Shown one piece after another: positions 34,500-42,389 of a stretch of 64,000 nucleotides of DNA. Numbering within the stretch: position 1 is the stretch's first letter; each line of letters begins with the position of its first letter. Below the pieces are notes generated by a model. It was given only the letters and a program-made list of their open reading frames with translations, did not search any database and was not told the DNA's origin. A program made the position numbers and the translations under genes. The stretch is from the NCBI GenBank assembly GCA_965261925.1, contig OZ253486.1:2790001-2854000 (forward strand), given 5' to 3'. Source of the DNA: Bin87 sp965261925. GTDB lineage: Bacteria > Chloroflexota > Dehalococcoidia > Lucifugimonadales > UBA3495.

Positions 34500-35480
34500 A
34501 TGGCAGTCGCTACTGACAATTACCTGCTGGAAGTCAACGGCCTGAAAAAATATTTTCCGGTGACCAAAGGTCTCATCATGATGAAGACCATAGGCTATGT
34601 CCAGGCCGTTGACGGGATTTCTTTCAATATCAAACAGGGGGAAACCCTGGGCCTGGTGGGTGAATCGGGTTGCGGCAAAACCACCACCAGCAAGCTGCTG
34701 CTACGCCTGGAGAAGCCTACGGAGGGCGAAATCCTGCTGGATGGCGAGGACATAAGCACCTTCCGGGGTTCCCAACTCCAGGAATACCGCACTACTGTGC
34801 AGGCCGTTTTCCAGGATCCTTGGTCCTCGCTGAGCCCGCGGATGCGGGTTCGGGATATTGTATCGGAGCCCTTGGTGGTCAACCGCAATGTGACCACGCA
34901 GGAGAAAAACGAACGCGTCGCCGAGGTGCTGGCGCAGGTCGGTCTTCACTCTCAGCAAGCCAACAACTACCCACACGAGTTCAGCGGGGGACAAAGGCAG
35001 AGAATTGCGGTGGCCTCTGCCCTGGTGTCCTACCCCAAGTTGATCGTTCTGGACGAGCCGGTTTCCGCCTTGGACGTATCGATTCGGGCGCAGGTGATGA
35101 ACCTCCTCAAGGATTTGCAAGAGCAGTACAACGTCAGCTACCTGCTCATTGCGCACAACCTAGCGACGGTGCGCTACATGGCGCACCAGACGGCGGTGAT
35201 GTACCTGGGGCAGATCGTCGAGTATGCTGACACTGAAGAACTGTACGGCAACGCGCTGCACCCGTACACCAAAGCGCTGTTCTCCGCCGCACTCCCCTCG
35301 CATCCAGACCTCATACGGGAGGATATAGTTCTCCAGGGTGAGGTTCCGTCACCCATCAACCCGCCCAGCGGTTGTCGATTCCATCCGCGCTGCCCGTTTG
35401 CGATGCCCCAGTGCTCGGAAGAGGTCCCGGTTGAGAAAGAAGTATCGCCGGGCCATCGGGTTTCGTGCCACCTCTACTGA
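34500..35480 (+). CDS. dppF: peptide ABC transporter ATP-binding protein, DppF type
   Basis: A 326-residue ATPase with Walker A GESGCGKTTTSKLLL, signature FSGGQRQRIAVASAL, Walker B PKLIVLDEPVSALDVS and the C-terminal CRFHPRCPFAMPQC extension. FQDPWSSLSPRMRV is typical of the DppF subgroup. It dimerises with DppD. GGAGG lies about eleven bases before the ATG. Last gene of the transporter cluster; a strong terminator follows within 25 bases. Confidence 0.95.
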   Translation: MAVATDNYLLEVNGLKKYFPVTKGLIMMKTIGYVQAVDGISFNIKQGETLGLVGESGCGKTTTSKLLLRLEKPTEGEILLDGEDISTFRGSQLQEYRTTVQAVFQDPWSSLSPRMRVRDIVSEPLVVNRNVTTQEKNERVAEVLAQVGLHSQQANNYPHEFSGGQRQRIAVASALVSYPKLIVLDEPVSALDVSIRAQVMNLLKDLQEQYNVSYLLIAHNLATVRYMAHQTAVMYLGQIVEYADTEELYGNALHPYTKALFSAALPSHPDLIREDIVLQGEVPSPINPPSGCRFHPRCPFAMPQCSEEVPVEKEVSPGHRVSCHLY

Positions 35481-35502
35481 TTAATCGAGCCCAAATACAA
35501 CA

Positions 35503-35541
35503 AAAATCGCCTCTGTCCGAGTTCCGGACAGAGGCGATTTT
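35503..35541. terminator. strong bidirectional terminator
   Basis: A perfect 17-bp stem (35503-35519 and 35525-35541) with a 5-base loop. The arms begin AAAA and end TTTT, so each strand has a T-tract. It lies between convergent dppF and the propeller gene and serves both. Confidence 0.92.
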
Positions 35542-35562
35542 ATGTTTGGGTTGGAGAGAGCC

Positions 35563-37350
35563 CTACTCGATGCCATACACATTCCCGTCGGCGGTGCGTA
35601 CGATTAACAACCCGTTACTGACTATCGGCGGGATTTTGATGGGCGATCCCAGATTCATGACCCAGTTTTCCTGTCCGGTCTCCCGGTCCAGGGAATACAA
35701 AGCCCCCGATTCATCGCCAACTATCAGATGGTTTTTTATCACGAGCGGCGAGGCCCAGACGTCGTCCTCGGTTTGGAAGGACCAAAGTAGATCGCCGTTG
35801 TTGGCGTCCAGGGCGTAGACGCTGTGATCGTGTCCGCCGACGTACAAAACGCCGCCTTGTTCATCGTCGACGAGAGCCGGGCTACTCTTGACGCCCTGGA
35901 GGGGATTTTCCGGCGTGAAACGCCACAGCCCGCCCTGTTGGCCTTTGGGGCGTGGTACGCCGGGGACCTGCCAAAGCCACAGCTGAGCCCACAGTTGTTT
36001 GAACTGATAAAGGCCCGGTATTTCTCGCCGTGTGGCTTGCACCGCGTACAACTGACCACCGGCGGTGAAATATGCGCGTTCACCGTCTTCGGATACCACC
36101 GGGGATCCAGTGATGGCTCGTGGAGTCCGGAAGCGGAACCATTCCTGGCCGGTACGGGCGGATAAAATGTAGAACACGCCCTTTTCGTCCCCGATGAACA
36201 GCTTGCCGTCGTGAATGGTAGCGGCGTCGCTTGCGTTGCTGTCCAGCTGCTTTTTCCAAATTAACGCTCCGTTATGGGCGTCAAGGGCGTAGATCCAGCT
36301 CTCTCCTGAGCTGATGTAAACTAGGCCATTGGACACTACAGGTGCGGTTTCAACCGTGTCCACGGCGGGAAAGCTCCAACGCACCTGGCCGTCGAACGCG
36401 TTCCATGAGCTTACGGTGTGGTCGGTACTTCCGAAGAACAGATACAGGCCAATAACCGCCGCCCCGCCGGTAATCCTACCCGGCGTGTCTCCTTCCCATT
36501 TTTCGATAAACGATAGATCCGCATGGGATAAAGCGTACATGCCTTCGGACGAACCGAGATACACGTGAGTATCTTGCGCGACCGGTTCGGACAGCAACGG
36601 GTCGCCGGGGACGTCGAAGTTCCAGAACCGGATCTGGCCCGAAGGAGGAGGAGGACCAATGTCAACTCGGCGACTGTGCCGTAAGTCCCTCCCCACGCCC
36701 GTCCATGACCCGGGACCAGCGTCTATGGTCAACTGGGTTTGGGTCTTTTTGAACAACACCACCGGGTCGGGCGCAAACGGATAGTTGACCCAGATTACGA
36801 AAACGATAAAGAGCGCGAGCACGCAGGCGCCGATGATGCGCCGCCACGAGAGACGGCGTGTGAACCAATTGTGCCGACGGTGTTGCGCCCAGGAAGGCAC
36901 TCGCACAATCACCCGGTTGCAACGCTCATTGGCGCACCGGGAACCGACGCGCTGATTTTCCGCGCCGCAATACGGACAGGTGAGCTGCAACGGATCGTTG
37001 ACCAGGGCGTCGTCGTCCGTGATTTCGACCATTGGCGGTTCCAGCACGCCGACATTACCGTCTTCGCGCCGGCGGGGGGTTGGGAAACTGACCTCCGGTT
37101 CGGTTGAAGCCGCAACGGTTGTTTCCCAAACCGGGCGATCGTCGAACGCGGGCTGGGATGACACGGGTTCACCAGCCGGAGCGACGGGGAACCCGCGCGA
37201 TGCTGGAACAGAAGGAGGAGCTTCGTCTTCGTGCTCCCGGTTGGGAGCCGTGAAAGACGCTACTTCGGGAGCTGCCGAGTACGTCTCCGCCGGCGCCGGT
37301 TCCCGGGGCTGGCGTGAAAACCTGCGGAAAATGTCGCGAATGCTAGGCAT
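35563..37350 (-). CDS. membrane-anchored PQQ-like beta-propeller protein with N-terminal zinc ribbon
   Basis: A 595-residue protein. Residues 1-125 are low-complexity Pro/Glu-rich; a zinc ribbon follows (CPYCGAENQ...CANERCNR), then basic residues and one transmembrane helix (IIGACVLALFIVFVIWVNY, about 175-193). The rest is a PQQ/BamB-type propeller with repeated blades such as VYALDANNGDLLWSFQ, YSLDRETGQENWVM and IYALDAHNGALIWKKQ. Topology is inferred as ribbon inside and propeller outside. The PQQ-binding residues cannot be judged; many such proteins bind no cofactor. Function unknown, possibly envelope assembly or sensing. Confidence 0.82.
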   Translation of the reverse strand: MPSIRDIFRRFSRQPREPAPAETYSAAPEVASFTAPNREHEDEAPPSVPASRGFPVAPAGEPVSSQPAFDDRPVWETTVAASTEPEVSFPTPRRREDGNVGVLEPPMVEITDDDALVNDPLQLTCPYCGAENQRVGSRCANERCNRVIVRVPSWAQHRRHNWFTRRLSWRRIIGACVLALFIVFVIWVNYPFAPDPVVLFKKTQTQLTIDAGPGSWTGVGRDLRHSRRVDIGPPPPSGQIRFWNFDVPGDPLLSEPVAQDTHVYLGSSEGMYALSHADLSFIEKWEGDTPGRITGGAAVIGLYLFFGSTDHTVSSWNAFDGQVRWSFPAVDTVETAPVVSNGLVYISSGESWIYALDAHNGALIWKKQLDSNASDAATIHDGKLFIGDEKGVFYILSARTGQEWFRFRTPRAITGSPVVSEDGERAYFTAGGQLYAVQATRREIPGLYQFKQLWAQLWLWQVPGVPRPKGQQGGLWRFTPENPLQGVKSSPALVDDEQGGVLYVGGHDHSVYALDANNGDLLWSFQTEDDVWASPLVIKNHLIVGDESGALYSLDRETGQENWVMNLGSPIKIPPIVSNGLLIVRTADGNVYGIE

Positions 37351-37367
37351 GGGTCACTGCGGTGCGA

Positions 37368-37940
37368 TCAGGCAGCTGGAGGCTGTGGCAGATCGCCGTT
37401 GATCAGCAGGTGGCGCACCGCCGGGGTCAGCAGCCGCGCGCGCGAGTGCAGTTCCTCTCCAGAGGCGTTTCCGATCGGGTGCGCACACATGAGATACGGG
37501 AAATCGGGCACGCCCATGAGTCGAGTATACGCACGGGCGGTGTTGGCGAACACGGTCGTGATGATGGTCGCCGCCGGGATGCCCTGGCGCTCCAATGTAA
37601 TTCCGTCGTGCAAACTGCCCGACGAGCATCCCCCTCAATCCCCAACACCGGCGATGACGAAATCTGAGTTGCGGTGGAGGTCGGCCAAGAGTTCCGGATG
37701 CGGCGGCAGCGACGAGCTGTGTTTCTTGGCGTAGTAGACGTCCGCAAACTCAAACTCGTCGTTCAGGGCGTCCGCGATGGCCCAAAGGATCGCATCCGCA
37801 TTGGCCTTGGAATTGTCCAACAGGCCGAGCCGCCCGCCACGCAGGTCAATAGGACGGGCCGCCATAACCAGCGGAGCCTCGCCCGGATCGAATCCCGTGG
37901 GGTCGATCAGTTGCACGGTGGGAATGTTTTGGGAGGCCAT
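37368..37940 (-). CDS. UGSC-family selenoprotein (in-frame UGA read as selenocysteine)
   Basis: The frame runs 190 codons, interrupted only by TGA at codon 102 (37637-37635). Upstream sequence ends DFVIAGVGD; the frame then continues with GGCSSGSLHDGITLERQGIPA. Together this gives GVGD-U-GGC...HDG, the signature of the UGSC (seleno)protein family, in which U or Cys precedes G-[SG]-C. Sequence on both sides of the TGA is protein-like and belongs to one domain. A SECIS-like hairpin follows the TGA. AAGGAG six bases before ATG 37940 supports the start. A standard gene caller would split this into two pieces. Redox role is inferred from the U-x-x-C motif; the substrate is unknown. Confidence 0.85.
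37603..37625 (-). promoter_or_regulatory. SECIS-like hairpin downstream of the UGA codon
   Basis: Starting nine bases after the UGA, the transcript can fold with a 6-bp lower stem (UCGUCG with CGACGG), one G-A mismatch, a 3-bp upper stem (GCA with UGC) and a GUU loop, about 19 bases from the UGA. Size, distance and a G-U in the loop agree with bacterial selenocysteine insertion elements. Confidence 0.6.
37635..37637 (-). other. UGA selenocysteine codon
   Basis: In-frame TGA at codon 102 of the UGSC-family gene, in the context GVGD-U-GGC. Confidence 0.82.
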
Positions 37941-37972
37941 GAAAGCTCCTTTCCGGTTTCGATGCGCTGCCC

Positions 37973-39064
37973 CTAGATTACCGTAGTGACCGCGGGCACA
38001 CCGTAGTAGTTCATGATCAACTCGCTATAGATGCCGCTGTCCCCACCGGCCTTGAAGATCAGAATGTCCTCGGGCCCGTCTACGCTCATGCGCCGTTCAT
38101 CGTCATCTCCCGGCTGTACGGCGCCGTGTACCATGCCGAGCCTTTTCAACTGTCCGGTTGACCGCCAGGCACGTTCGTACAGGTACTGCTGCATATCGGG
38201 CCGATCCCAGCCCAAACGGCTCAGCAACTCGGAATGCCAGTAACCGACCACCCAGACCCATTTTATTCCTCGCCCAAAGTATGCGCCCAAGCCGTGCGAG
38301 GCCATGCCATCCGCGATGGAATCCAGGAGGCTCTCCGCGGTGGTTCCGTAGCGGTTGCTGTGCATGGAGGGGTCCTGGATAGTCGCGACCGTTACCGTCG
38401 ACTGCTCAGGCGAATATCCCTGGCTGACGTGAAACGGTTCCCACGGGCTGTTCTCCTCGTCTTCCCCAATGACCACGCCGAACTTGGTCAGGCTTCCCAT
38501 GCAACCGCGGTCCAACACGCCGGGCCGCTGTTCAAATACATTAATTAAGATCAATCGAAGCGCCCGTCCGATGGTGGAATTGGCTCGATTCCCTGGGCTG
38601 AACAGGTTGTCGGTGCAGTTCAACTCGATCTCGCGTCGGATGGGACCGTTGATCGCAACGAGCAGGCCGGTGGAATTTGTCACCGCGGACACTTCGTGGA
38701 TGCAATTTGGGTCATGCTCAAATAGGACACGCAATGTGGCCAGCACTATGGGGAAATACGACGGCAAACAACCCGCCATCACGGCGTTGGCCGCCGCTTG
38801 CTCAGCCGTCAGCGTTCGGCGGCGCACCGGGACTTCACCCAAAACGTGTTGGGGCTCAAGGTGGGCTGCTTCAAGCATCGCCTGGACGCGATCAGCGGTC
38901 GGAGGCACGACCGGCAGACCGTCGGTCCAGCCTCGCCGGTAGCATTCTTCGATAGCGTCCAAAGAATCCGGGATCGTGTGTAATGCCGCGCGGGGCGCCG
39001 GTTCAACCACTAATATCCTGCCTGGCCGGTCTACGTAGTGTGAGACCGACTTGCTTTCGATCAT
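37973..39064 (-). CDS. conserved protein of unknown function, partner of the UGSC selenoprotein
   Basis: A 363-residue protein, soluble by sequence, with no signal peptide. Recognisable segments are RRGWTDGLPVVPPTADRV near the N-terminus, AAANAVMAGCLPSYFPIVLA, NGPIRREIELN, GNRANSTIGRALRLIL and DRGCMGSLTKFGVVIGEDEE. Single cysteines occur in AGCLPS and DRGCMGS. I recall the GWTDGLPVVPPT type of sequence from proteins encoded beside UGSC genes but cannot name a function. The stop is 32 bases before the selenoprotein start on the same strand, so the two are probably one operon. No clear ribosome site precedes ATG 39064. Confidence 0.75.
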   Translation of the reverse strand: MIESKSVSHYVDRPGRILVVEPAPRAALHTIPDSLDAIEECYRRGWTDGLPVVPPTADRVQAMLEAAHLEPQHVLGEVPVRRRTLTAEQAAANAVMAGCLPSYFPIVLATLRVLFEHDPNCIHEVSAVTNSTGLLVAINGPIRREIELNCTDNLFSPGNRANSTIGRALRLILINVFEQRPGVLDRGCMGSLTKFGVVIGEDEENSPWEPFHVSQGYSPEQSTVTVATIQDPSMHSNRYGTTAESLLDSIADGMASHGLGAYFGRGIKWVWVVGYWHSELLSRLGWDRPDMQQYLYERAWRSTGQLKRLGMVHGAVQPGDDDERRMSVDGPEDILIFKAGGDSGIYSELIMNYYGVPAVTTVI

Positions 39065-39083
39065 TCTAACAACGGCTAATCAA

Positions 39084-39869
39084 TTATCTCAACCTCGCTC
39101 GGAGCACGTCTTTCTTCTTTGTGCAGGTAGCTGGATTCCAATTTACGCCGGATGGCCAATGTACTCGGGCGTTGGACCCGTCGGCCAGCAGGACGGAGGC
39201 CGGGGGTTGAGACATGACAGCCCCGAACTGGGTTCCATACAAGGAACCGGCATTGCACTCCAACTTATGGTTTACGACCGGCGCCAGTGCCCATGCGTCT
39301 CTCGAAATTTGGTACGTTCGAGTACGCCCAGCGGATTGGCCGTTGTATCCGTAGTACCGAGCAGTGAGGAATTCTTCCAACGATCCGATTTTGGCCGGGT
39401 AGGGGTCGCCATTGGCGGTGATCCAAATGCCATCCTCCCTACCACCGTTTCGCCACCCATAGTGGACTCTTTGTAGGCCGCATCCATCCACACGTTCTTC
39501 CGGGTCAAATTCGTGGCGCATTGCCGTAGACGACATGGGTTCTCGGAACAGATAACGGCCTCCCAGCGAGATCAATGGATGCGCAACCAATTGCCGCAAG
39601 AAGACGACACCCCGTCGGTGGTCACCTCCGCGCGTCCCGCGAACGTAGAAACGGAGGTTCACTTCCTCAAATCGCCGTGGCAGGGCCGGCAATCCCAGTA
39701 CACCCAAGGCATCGACTAATAGCGCCACGAGACTGATGTAAGCGCTGCCGTTCCAATAATCGAGGACCACGCCACCGGGCAAAAAGGGGATCAAATGATG
39801 GTCGTCAATAGGCCAGGAGAAAATGGCCACATTCCGCCAGCGGGCGGTTATTGGGGTAGGGCACCACAT
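39084..39869 (-). CDS. DUF2071 (YqjF-like) protein
   Basis: About 261 residues of the DUF2071 family: ITARWRNVAIFSWPID, LIPFLPGGVVLDYWNGSAYI, SLVALLVDALGVLGLPAL, FEEVNLRFYVRG and RGVVFLRQLVAHP are typical of this acetoacetate-decarboxylase-like fold. ATG 39869 gives the family-like N-terminus; an upstream GTG (39923) would add 18 residues. The biochemical function is unknown. It lies 19 bases upstream of the UGSC partner gene, on the same strand. Confidence 0.8.
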   Translation of the reverse strand: MWCPTPITARWRNVAIFSWPIDDHHLIPFLPGGVVLDYWNGSAYISLVALLVDALGVLGLPALPRRFEEVNLRFYVRGTRGGDHRRGVVFLRQLVAHPLISLGGRYLFREPMSSTAMRHEFDPEERVDGCGLQRVHYGWRNGGREDGIWITANGDPYPAKIGSLEEFLTARYYGYNGQSAGRTRTYQISRDAWALAPVVNHKLECNAGSLYGTQFGAVMSQPPASVLLADGSNARVHWPSGVNWNPATCTKKKDVLRARLR

Positions 39870-39939
39870 CCGATCGTAGGATACTGCGCGTCTGATCTGG
39901 CCGGCGGGAAACTCGCAATCCACGCCGGCGAGCTACTGA

Positions 39940-40572
39940 CTAGGTCAGACCTTCGAGGCGTCGTTCCAACCGCCGTTGCTGAAGGGAAATAGTCAGATCG
40001 CCGCGAGTACGCTCCAACACCCCCCGCATTGCGTCAGTGCTGTGACGGAGACCGCCAGTGACGCCTTCCGGGAAATCAACCGTAACCAGGATGCCGTAAA
40101 TCTCGTCCATCAGTTCCATCAACTCTTCACAACGGGAGGTTTCGTCACGGCGCAGGGCATCCAGGATGTAGCGGCGTAATTCACCGATCACCTCTGCCAT
40201 CCCGTTCAGGTAAGCCGGCGGGTCCATGTCGAGCGCTTCTGCGTCGGGGATATCGGCACCGGAAATCACCGCCAACGTTATGTTCGCCTCCGTAAATTCC
40301 TTGCGCGCGTCGGAGAGAAAGCCGGCGTAGTAAATCTCCGGGTTGTCGACACGTATGCTGCGGGTCTCGGCGAGACGCGATCCCGCCTCCGCGATCAGAC
40401 GCCGGGCCTCGTCGAAATCGTTCCGGTGAACTGCTCGAATCGCGTTGGCGGAGTTCCGGATAACCTGCCTGGAAACCCCGAGGGCCTGCTCCCGGGCTCG
40501 ATGCCGGGCCGACAATTCTTCCACGGCCTGAGCGGACAGGGCCGCCAGTTGCGGGCCGTAACGGGTTGGCAT
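39940..40572 (-). CDS. translin-family protein
   Basis: A 210-residue all-helical protein. REQALGVSRQVIRNSANAIRAVHR, YAGFLSDARKEFTEANITLA, YLNGMAEVIGELRRYILDAL and VTGGLRHSTDAMRGVLERTRGDLT agree with the translin/TRAX fold; VTGGLR...D...LERTRGDLT is the most diagnostic part. Eukaryotic translin binds nucleic acid and, with TRAX, cleaves RNA; prokaryotic members are little studied. It starts 12 bases after thiE and shares its operon. Confidence 0.82.
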   Translation of the reverse strand: MPTRYGPQLAALSAQAVEELSARHRAREQALGVSRQVIRNSANAIRAVHRNDFDEARRLIAEAGSRLAETRSIRVDNPEIYYAGFLSDARKEFTEANITLAVISGADIPDAEALDMDPPAYLNGMAEVIGELRRYILDALRRDETSRCEELMELMDEIYGILVTVDFPEGVTGGLRHSTDAMRGVLERTRGDLTISLQQRRLERRLEGLT

Positions 40573-40584
40573 AACAGAAAGCCG

Positions 40585-41562
40585 CTAAACGCGTCCGCCA
40601 GCGTCGCGAATTGCCTCGGTCAGGGCGGCTGCAGCAGCTTCGGGTTCGGACGCGCTTCCAACCGCCGCGGTGACGCAGATAGCGTCGGCGCCGGCTTCCA
40701 CCACTGGGGCGACATTCGCCGCCGTGATACCGCCGATAGCCACCAACGGCACCTGGGCAGCCGCACGCGCCTGCTTCAAACGCTCGGGGCCCTGCGGCGC
40801 GCGGGTGACCTGTTTGGTCGTCGTGGTGTACATCGCACCGAACGCGACGTGATCCGCGCCCATGTGTTGCGACTCGATGATCAAATCGATCTCACGGTTG
40901 GAGCGGCCCAACACTTGCCCCGGCGCCAGAACCTTTCGAGCCTCAGCCACGGGCAAATCAGTCTGACCAACGTGCAATCCCACGTGATCGGGCCCGAGAG
41001 CGGCAGCCAGATCCGCATGATCGTTGATGATCAGCAGAGCATCGTTGGCGGCGCACAGGTCGCGCAGAGCCGCACCGAGGGGTAGTTGTTCTCCTTTGTC
41101 CCGTAACTTGTCACGCAACTGGAGAATACGGGCCCCACCGTTGATAGCAGCACGGGCGATTTCGAGTGGATCACGGCCACCGGTCACTTCCGGGTCTATT
41201 ATTACGTAGAGACCACGAATGCGATCCGCCTGAGACCGCCTCAGAGCGGCGCCGATCCGCTCGATGGCGTCGTCAAGGGCGCGACGCAACTGCAACGCCC
41301 CATCGGCGGGGATTCCCTGCGCGACCGCCAGGATATCCATCAAACCCCGCGCGGTTTCCGCCATCTCCAGCACTCGGAATCGATTCTGGATCGCGTATGG
41401 AGCAGTGGACTGCCGGTTTGGGTCACTCAGGTCACCGCCCAACCATCCGATTTCGCCGCGCATCAGGCCTTCAGGAATAGCGTCAGACGCCACCATGCCG
41501 TCCAGGCAAGCGACGAGCGCCGACAACAGATCGGGCGTCGGACTACGATCCTGCTCCGTCAC
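40585..41562 (-). CDS. thiE: thiamin phosphate synthase with an N-terminal helical domain
   Basis: A 325-residue protein. Residues about 117-325 are a ThiE TIM barrel: IRGLYVIIDPE, ARILQLRDK, LLIINDHADLAAALGPDHVGLHVGQ, LGRSNRE, VAFGAMYTTTTKQ and VAIGGITAANV. It couples HMP-PP and thiazole phosphate. The first 115 residues are a probable alpha-helical extension with no match I recognise; ThiE alone is about 210 residues. The start overlaps the FmdB stop by ATGA. Confidence 0.9.
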   Translation of the reverse strand: MTEQDRSPTPDLLSALVACLDGMVASDAIPEGLMRGEIGWLGGDLSDPNRQSTAPYAIQNRFRVLEMAETARGLMDILAVAQGIPADGALQLRRALDDAIERIGAALRRSQADRIRGLYVIIDPEVTGGRDPLEIARAAINGGARILQLRDKLRDKGEQLPLGAALRDLCAANDALLIINDHADLAAALGPDHVGLHVGQTDLPVAEARKVLAPGQVLGRSNREIDLIIESQHMGADHVAFGAMYTTTTKQVTRAPQGPERLKQARAAAQVPLVAIGGITAANVAPVVEAGADAICVTAAVGSASEPEAAAAALTEAIRDAGGRV

Positions 41563-41894
41563 AAGTCCAATCCTTTGGGTGCTTCTCCGCTCCGAGCGGA
41601 GTCTATCGATTCACGGACGGTGTCGGGCATTTCCACTCCGTGACGCGTGAATGATTCTTCAACGTGTCGGCCAATGTTCCTGGGGTCACTGTAGTAGTCC
41701 CGGGAACTGCTCCCAATCGGGCTCGCTTCGTGCAGATTGCCAGTGGTTTTGCCCATCGCAAAAGTCGACATCCGGCGCTCCACGTCATCGCTGCCGCAAG
41801 CGTCGCAAACGGGCGCCACCGGTGAGTTCATAGAGCGCACAAAGATCGCGGAGATCGTCCGGCACTGGCCACAACGGTATTCGTAGATAGGCAT
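41559..41894 (-). CDS. FmdB-type zinc ribbon protein 1
   Basis: A 111-residue protein starting MPIYEYRCGQCRTISAIFV with a second pair CDACGSDD, the FmdB/CxxC_CxxC_SSSS zinc ribbon. The rest (RDYYSDPRNIGRHVEESF) is typical of the longer FmdB proteins. Function is unknown; such proteins are proposed to be regulatory. ATG 41894 gives the conserved MPIYEY start, so the longer frame is rejected. It is translationally coupled to thiE. Confidence 0.88.
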   Translation of the reverse strand: MPIYEYRCGQCRTISAIFVRSMNSPVAPVCDACGSDDVERRMSTFAMGKTTGNLHEASPIGSSSRDYYSDPRNIGRHVEESFTRHGVEMPDTVRESIDSARSGEAPKGLDL

Positions 41895-41958
41895 CTTGTC
41901 CGTCGCTAACTTACTTGGGAGATCTGAAACGCGTTGCGGTGGGGGGAACAATGGGCGC

Positions 41959-42276
41959 TCAGCTGTCGGGATGAGTGATTTCGTGCCGGTGTTCCTGGAA
42001 ATCCGGGGTAACCTGCCCGCCCATCGCGTCGCCCATGCGGCCCATGTGTCCGTCGATGCTGCCGATGTGGCTGTCGTCCAGGTCTGCCGCGGCGTTGTCG
42101 GGCATCCAGTTGAGGCTATCGCCCCAGGAGCGGTGAAAGGCGAACCCCGACACCAACCGGGTAAGGTCGGATGCGTTGCATCCGTTGCAGGTCATAGCGT
42201 CAACGGTTGTCCAACTGAACACCAGACGGGACTGCCTGATGCTGCACTGGTTGCATCGGTATTCGTAAACGGGCAT
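41959..42276 (-). CDS. FmdB-type zinc ribbon protein 2
   Basis: A 105-residue paralogue: MPVYEYRCNQCSIRQSR and CNGCNASDLTRLVSGFAFHRSWGDSLNW. The C-terminal half is rich in Asp, His and Met (HIGSIDGHMGRMGDAMGG). It heads the operon with FmdB 1 and thiE. A TACAAT box (42291-42286 on the minus strand) ends nine bases before the ATG, and there is no Shine-Dalgarno sequence, consistent with a leaderless mRNA. Confidence 0.88.
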   Translation of the reverse strand: MPVYEYRCNQCSIRQSRLVFSWTTVDAMTCNGCNASDLTRLVSGFAFHRSWGDSLNWMPDNAAADLDDSHIGSIDGHMGRMGDAMGGQVTPDFQEHRHEITHPDS

Positions 42277-42285
42277 GACGCGGGT

Positions 42286-42333
42286 ATTGTAGCATAGGCC
42301 CGGAACGTTCTCGGGCAGTCGCTGATGTATAAT
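42286..42333. promoter_or_regulatory. divergent -10 boxes between FmdB 2 and polA
   Basis: Minus-strand TACAAT at 42291-42286 and plus-strand TATAAT at 42328-42333. Neither has a convincing -35 hexamer. Confidence 0.45.
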
Positions 42334-42389
42334 GCGGCGACAGTCGGTAGCAGCACGGCAACCGCCGGATTAGCGCACGGAGAATGCTG

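Noticed and set aside
37368..37940. Pseudogene or two separate small genes split by TGA
   Set aside because: The frame is intact on both sides, the sequence across the TGA matches the UGSC motif with Sec, and a SECIS-like hairpin follows.
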